64,000 bases of DNA, from NCBI GenBank assembly GCA_036365515.1, contig CM070873.1, positions 25,216,585 to 25,280,584 on the forward strand, given 5' to 3'. Origin of the DNA: Torymus aiolomorphi (lineage: Eukaryota; Arthropoda; Insecta; Hymenoptera; Torymidae). Positions within the stretch are counted from its first letter, which is position 1. Each line of letters starts with the position of its first letter. Below the pieces are notes generated by a model that saw only the letters and a program-made list of their open reading frames with translations, searched no databases and had not been told where the DNA came from. Made by a program: the position numbers and the translations under genes. This document shows positions 58,756 through 64,000 of the stretch, one piece after another.

Positions 58756-59660
58756 GTTAATCAACACATCGTGTAAAAAACCATCACCTCACCCATGTAC
58801 AACACCACGCGTTCAATCACATTACGCGCGAAACATTAGAAAATCTCCTAGCAACCTCTCCTTATCTCCGCCCCACCACCTTCAGCTCATGCACCTATTA
58901 ATTCCCCGCAATTGCACCGGCTACATTCGCCCCTCCCCCCCCGCCTCCGTGTAATGCTTTTTCTCCATCAACCTCGTGAAAATAAAATTTTCCGATAAGA
59001 TACATTTTTCAGATATACTTCAGCGCCGCTGCTGCCGCCCACGTCGGCAGAAAAAAATCTCTCTTACTCTCCGCTGTCCTTCCTTCCACCATCTGTCCTC
59101 TGATAATCCAATTCCCCGCTGTGGAGGTAGGAGTGGGGAAGTGTACAGGGTTCCGATAACGCCGGCCCGTATAATCGCCGAGCGAGGGTCGCTTGCTTCT
59201 CTCTCCCCGATAAAACCCTTAGTGGATTTCGTTCCGGCGAGAGAAGTTTTGTGTGTGTCGGGAGGAATCTCAAAAAGTTCGGGGCTTACCTTTTTTTCCA
59301 ATCGACTCCCGATTCGCTGTGTTTGCTTTTTATATTGTTTTTGTGTATGGGAGGTTGAATTTAATGCGCGGGTGTGTGTGTATATAGGTATATGAGTGTG
59401 GTATTACGTGGAGGAATTTTTGGAAGTATGATTGATGCGTTGCTAGCGAGGATTTGTTTTTCAGTCAGGCGTAGAGTATTAAATTAGTAAGTAATAGCGA
59501 GGGGAGAGTGGATTCGACGTGAGCTCACGAGAGAATATGATTAATTTCGTTTTGCGTGTATTTTTAAACCTGTAAAGCGAAAAGTTGCAAAAGATTTATC
59601 TGAAAGGAGCTAAGTGAGGAATCGGAAAATAAGGATAGAGGAAGGATTCTAAAGGTTTCT
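58756..59660. promoter_or_regulatory. GC island with strong C-to-G skew switch
   Basis: 58,741-58,920 contains 61 C and 19 G. 59,461-59,640 contains 50 G and 18 C. The core is 59,020-59,300. Long overlapping frames on both strands there (93 codons minus, 139 plus) lack domains. The minus strand has an aaaag/GTAAGC donor-like site at about 59,290. Confidence 0.55.
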
Positions 59661-60599
59661 TCGATCTTCTAGTTGGGATGTTGAAATTTTCCAATAAAAG
59701 GGGCAAATAATTAAGAAATATTATCAGCCCTGAAAATCTACGAAATATTTCAGAATTCAGGATGGTTATTTCATAATTTAGTCAAGCAGTTTATTATTTG
59801 TTATAACTTTTCATCTGATATACAAAGACTAGGAAAGGTACATTTTGGAGTTCTTTCAGTTTTTACATTATTATACCCTGTATGTTTCGACGATGAAAAA
59901 TGTCAAAAGCCCGCAGCTTTGATGAATGACTTCAGGTATAACCAACTTAATTCGATCCGAAATGTGTCGCCTACGCGCGTTTATTAATCTTGCCGAAACT
60001 GCTTTAGAATACATTTTCTTTGTGTCTCTTTTGCACGGTTAAAAAAGCAAATTGAATTGGGTAAAAATATACGAGAAAAAGCGAAGCGTATATATGCAAA
60101 AAAGTTCAATGAAATATTTTTATTGAATTTACATACACGTTACATTGGCAAATGCGTGTAAGCCGCTTTTTCATTTTTTGTTTTCAAGGTTTTGTGTACA
60201 CAGTGTTTACTTCTACAAATGCTCAACGTTTTTATGCATTTTGAAAAAAGACTTAAGAAAAAGAAAAATATGATATCAACAAGTGAAGAAAAATGTTACT
60301 GCTATCGCGAGACATATATCTTTGCACTCTTTTTTTTTAGGCAATACTAGCAATTTGTTTAATGTGGATCCTGAACAGCTTTTTTATCCTAAGTAATAAA
60401 CGACCTTGTTTTTCCACTTTCGTTACAGAACATAATATGATAAATGATATACTTAGTTGCCATCTAATTATTCTAAATATTTTTAAATTTCAATTTATTA
60501 AAGACATGGAATATAAATTCCTCTTTCTGAAAAAGCTCAAATTGGTAAAGCATAAACTTGACTAAACATTTTTTACATAACGCACCTAGATACACGTTC
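59661..60599. other. AT-rich stretch
   Basis: Nothing recognised. Confidence 0.4.
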
Positions 60600-61270
60600 G
60601 AGGTGAAATACGCTATAAAATTATCTTTTTAGATACGCCAGCCCCAAATTCATCCCCCTCACACCTATTCCCGTGAATACCATCGCAACCTCATCACACC
60701 GAACCTGCGCCCACCGCCATTATTCACCCCGAAAACAAAAACCATCACCGACTTTCCCCTCGCCCGGCCGACTTATTAGGAATACCTACGCGGATTCCGT
60801 TACGCCACAACATCCGACGCATTACTCGCTTAATAACGCATCCACACGGCGCATACAATTCCCCTTCGCTGGGTTCTTGCAAATTCGAATTAGACTGAGT
60901 TTAGAAACTGCGTTTTCGGACGCTGTTGGCGTGTTTTCTCTACCTCTCGCCACGCGCGTGCATGAATAAAGGAGATATTACTCTATGTATACATATACCT
61001 GCATGTATGTAGCATTGTTTTGGCATCCCGCCCGTCGCTTTAATGGCACATGTACATGTGTATAAAGCGCTGAGCCCGGGATTAGCCGTAAAGAAAGATT
61101 GCATGATTAAGGGGGAAAAGCGACGCCGGGGAGTTGGGTGTAAGGTTGAGGGGCTTCTCAGTGTACCTGTTAGTTTAAGTTCGGGATAATTGGAGTTTGT
61201 CGTTTTGTAAATAATGGCTGGGAGGACGGTTGTATTTTAGAATGATGTAAGGAGTTGGAGTTTTTTGTCG
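60600..61270. promoter_or_regulatory. GC island with strong C-to-G skew switch
   Basis: 60,661-60,780 contains 50 C and 15 G. 61,081-61,260 contains 63 G and 16 C. The core at 60,790-61,080 is CpG-rich with atgaataaagg at 60,962. The right flank also has T over A. Confidence 0.55.
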
Positions 61271-61859
61271 GATGGGGAAAGTAATTCATCAAATTTTCGC
61301 CATGGATTAACGTACCATGAAATTAAATTTTAATTGAATAATTAATAAAAATTGGTCAGCAAGTTAATCACAGTCTCTCATCAGTAATAGTCTGACTATT
61401 CACGAACCTCTTCACTGAAAAATTATAATATTAAACATCAACAAAAACCTATTGGTAACAACGAGAGCTGAAACAATTGATTAGGACGAAAAAGTTTATA
61501 TTTATAATAAATATTCCAGTAGCAAAAGGTGTACAGGAATTTTTATTATAATAGTGTTGATATGTCAGTATCTGAGTTTTTGAGCAGTTTTTAATTGTTT
61601 GTTGACGATCACGCTTTTAAGAAGCTGAATTATTCTTATAATTTACAGCCAAGATAGTTTATTAAAAAAATAAGATTCGGTTTTATACAGATAAAGTGTA
61701 TAAAAAATTGAAACATATTGCTTATACTTACCTGATCAATGATTGCGACATTAAAAATTAACATCTAACCAACTGTTCTACTCATTTTTAATTGAGGTCA
61801 CTATTAATTTTAATAACTTTGCAATTCTTTAACAATATAATAAATATAGACGTAATCTA
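61271..61859. other. AT-rich stretch
   Basis: Nothing recognised. Confidence 0.4.
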
Positions 61860-62600
61860 GCGATATTCCACAGCCCACCACCTTCACGCCAACAGCAACA
61901 TTTACTCTTTTGTACGCACCAAAAATCGAGCACTCTTCCCAACTCGCTTTCTTCCATCTTATCACAGTCCACTCATCCAGGCCACCGCCGCTAATATCCC
62001 CAATCCACTTCCGAACTTACTCCCCCCACCTACCTTCCCCACGGATTTGTTTATTCCCTCCCCGTCACCGATACCATTCACTTACGGTCATTACGCCGAA
62101 AAGAAAAGGAAGAAAGCCACATTCTGTGGGCAAGGTCGAATGCCTCAGAAGTTAATCCGGAAACCTTATCCGAACTTCTCTCTCTTTCTCTCTCCCCCTC
62201 TTATCACTCGACAGTGTCAATAACCCGCAGAGTTCTGGCGACAAGCTAGTCTCCTCCCCCTTCCTAGTCCAACTAGTGCGTATATATTATATGCCCGTAA
62301 TAAAGGGCTCCGCGTGTATAACCTTGGCAAGGTCAGGCGTGAGAGGGCAAGTTTTATTTCTAGAGGAGGAGAAAAGGTACTTGTTGACATGACTTTCGCG
62401 CGGCCTGCGTGCGTATGCGAGAGGTGAGGGAGTGAGCGTAGAGGGCGATAGCGATTATCGGGGGTTCGTAGATAATTAAGGGCGGGAATTGAAAGTGGGC
62501 AAGGCCGATGTGGAAATGTAGATGAATGGGGGGTAAAGGGAAACGGAGGTTAAAGAAAGGCGATGCAAAAACTGTGAATGATGGTGGGATGAATTTATTA
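61860..62600. promoter_or_regulatory. GC island with strong C-to-G skew switch
   Basis: 61,921-62,040 contains 53 C and 9 G. 62,461-62,580 contains 47 G and 9 C. Core words include cgtaataaagggctcc at 62,296. Frames at 61,910-62,155 and 62,526-62,708 are compositional. Confidence 0.55.
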
Positions 62601-63496
62601 TTTGATTGTAATTCTTTTACAGTTCTTTTTCTACATTTACTTGTTGTTTTATTATTATTGTTTATAGTATTTTTTTCGTCTTATGCGGAAAAGGGAAGCA
62701 AATTATAAAAAATGTGAAAACTATACAATTATCTGTTGGTAATAGAACATGGCTGTTTATTTATGGCTATTAATTTAGAAATTTTATAATCTTTAATTTT
62801 TATATTTGCTACTTTTTCTTGCATTTATGTTTTGAGAAATCCAGTTTTCATAAACGTACGATATGTAAGCATACGTTTAACTTTAGATCCATATTTCCCC
62901 ATCTTTTATAATGTTTATTATGACTGATATCAATTTGATACAAATTACATAGTATTACAATATAAAACATTAATCAGTATTATTGCCACAAACTAAAATT
63001 ACGGCAAATATGGATATTATTTGATTTAATTTATAACAAGTTTATTATTTCAAATACTTTATATGTAGAATGTAAATGTATTTTGAAATAAATAAAAAAA
63101 TTCAATAAAGAATTTGTAATAACGAAATTTTTCATGGCTTTTATTACACATCAAATATATGAAATAAAAGTATTTTTGGTAAAAGAAAATTAATCATATG
63201 AACATTTCTTCGATGAATGAATTTCGTTGATTAAATGCATTTTATTAAAAAATTCGTTTCCATGACTTTAACCAATATCTGAGCTCTGAATAGAGGCAAA
63301 ATTAATTAATTTTCGTAAATAGAACTGACATTTGCTTGTCATATCAGGAAGAGCTGTCTTTTCTCTGGGGTTATTTAAGAATTCACCTAATTTCAAAACT
63401 CAATAACACGGCGTGCTCAAGAATACCAATTCTCATTACCACTTTTGCACTTGACACTTGCAGGCAGAGAAGTAAGGAAAGTCAGAAAGCACTTAC
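62601..63496. other. AT-rich stretch, candidate intron on the minus strand
   Basis: It lies downstream of the minus-strand donor at 63,496. No gene or repeat recognised. Confidence 0.35.
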
Positions 63497-63615
63497 CTCG
63501 GAAACGTGCAAGCGGACAGTTTTTCAGCAGCGACTAATTTGCCACATTCACACTTTCTTTGAAAAAAATTGTCTTCGTACTTCTGGTGGAAAAGCGCTAA
63601 CAGTTGGATTGGCAT
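63497..63615 (-). CDS. Possible first coding exon on the minus strand, product unknown
   Basis: On the minus strand an ATG at 63,615 opens a frame (MPIQLLALFHQKYEDNFF...) of 39 codons plus two bases that runs straight into TTTCCGAG/GTAAGTGC, an excellent donor (intron from 63,496). The peptide contains KCECGKLVAAEK, with a CxC pair and a later Cys. A TATA box lies about 60 bp upstream of the ATG. An earlier ATG near 63,630 opens only MKL and stop. The plus-strand 122-codon frame over the same DNA (63,336-63,704) has no upstream signals, so I prefer the minus-strand reading. The family is not recognised and the remaining exons were not found. Confidence 0.4.
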
Positions 63616-63670
63616 GTCACTCTCAAATGAAGTTCTTTCAAAGTTTCATGTACGTTTTCTCAAGCTGCTC

Positions 63671-63680
63671 TATTTATAAA
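63671..63680 (-). promoter_or_regulatory. TATA box for the minus-strand exon
   Basis: The minus strand reads TTTATAAATAG here. A start site about 30 bp downstream (near 63,645) would give a short 5-prime UTR before the ATG at 63,615. Confidence 0.4.
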
Positions 63681-64000
63681 TTGTTACTTTCGTTGCCTAA
63701 ATAAAAGGAAAAAACTTTGTTTTTCTTTTACCTGCCTCCGTCAGATCGATTTACTACATTTTAATTGTTACTTTCGTAAGTGTTTGAAGTTTTCCTTGTC
63801 ATCTCTTACAAGAATTAATTCTTATTATTACACTAAATTATTTTTATGTTTATGTTTCGTTTAAGATTTATCGCTACGGATAGTACGGAAAAAATACGTA
63901 ATGTCATGAAAGATTTAGAGTTCTGATTTCACGCGCAAAAGATAAATCTTTTAGGAAAAGCAATGCATGATATTATCATGTATATGCTCCACGGAATATA
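63681..64000. other. Right edge, AT-rich
   Basis: Upstream of the putative minus-strand promoter. Nothing recognised. Confidence 0.35.

Noticed and set aside
58976..59395. 139-codon plus-strand and 93-codon minus-strand frames
   Set aside because: They overlap in a CpG-rich island core with no domain motifs. Compositionally this is expected, and several other islands show the same.

Overview
This is insect-like nuclear DNA. It is AT-rich and mostly non-coding, with simple repeats, many inverted-repeat transposons and short CpG-rich islands in which CpG is not depleted. The transposon types (a TTF-zinc-finger hAT and an arthropod-type DDE element) and the composition suggest a hymenopteran. 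That assignment is inference; no host gene in the window names the species.

Region 1 (about 0.7-14.3 kb) is a stack of nested mobile elements. An outer inverted-repeat element (693-7923, 5-bp target duplication CGACG) contains a small TIR element, a 0.5-kb palindrome and a foldback element whose arms carry tandem repeats. A 5.0-kb hAT transposon (2510-7535, 8-bp duplication CTTCTCAC) sits inside the foldback. Its transposase is intact except for one in-frame stop. A 3.55-kb DDE element with TIRs of about 600 bp follows at 8650-12200. It abuts a 93-bp minisatellite (12201-14300) that is itself split by a 1204-bp solo LTR with an ATTT duplication.

Region 2 (14.3-29 kb) is AT-rich with more non-autonomous elements: a GTACGAAA-type repeat element at 24.6-25.3 kb and a TTAA-flanked element holding an 8-bp-TSD MITE at 25.6-26.4 kb. 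Three short minus-strand stretches at 22.2, 23.2 and 28.5 kb read as open frames next to splice acceptors. They may be exons of a gene I cannot identify.

Region 3 (29-63 kb) has no convincing protein-coding gene. It looks like a large intron or regulatory domain. A CpG-rich promoter-like island with a good splice donor (29.3-30.07 kb) and a likely short exon (34,196-34,296) both point to a plus-strand transcript. About twenty GC-rich islands, spaced 1-5 kb apart, share a striking layout: the left flank is C-rich on the plus strand, the core is CpG-rich and the right flank is G-rich. This repeated upward jump in GC skew is the most interesting signal in the window. Palindromic MITEs lie between the islands and in one case inside one. 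At the right edge a TATA box, an ATG and a consensus donor on the minus strand (63.68-63.50 kb) suggest the first coding exon of another gene.

All coordinates and base counts were made by eye. Family names rest on motifs, not database searches.
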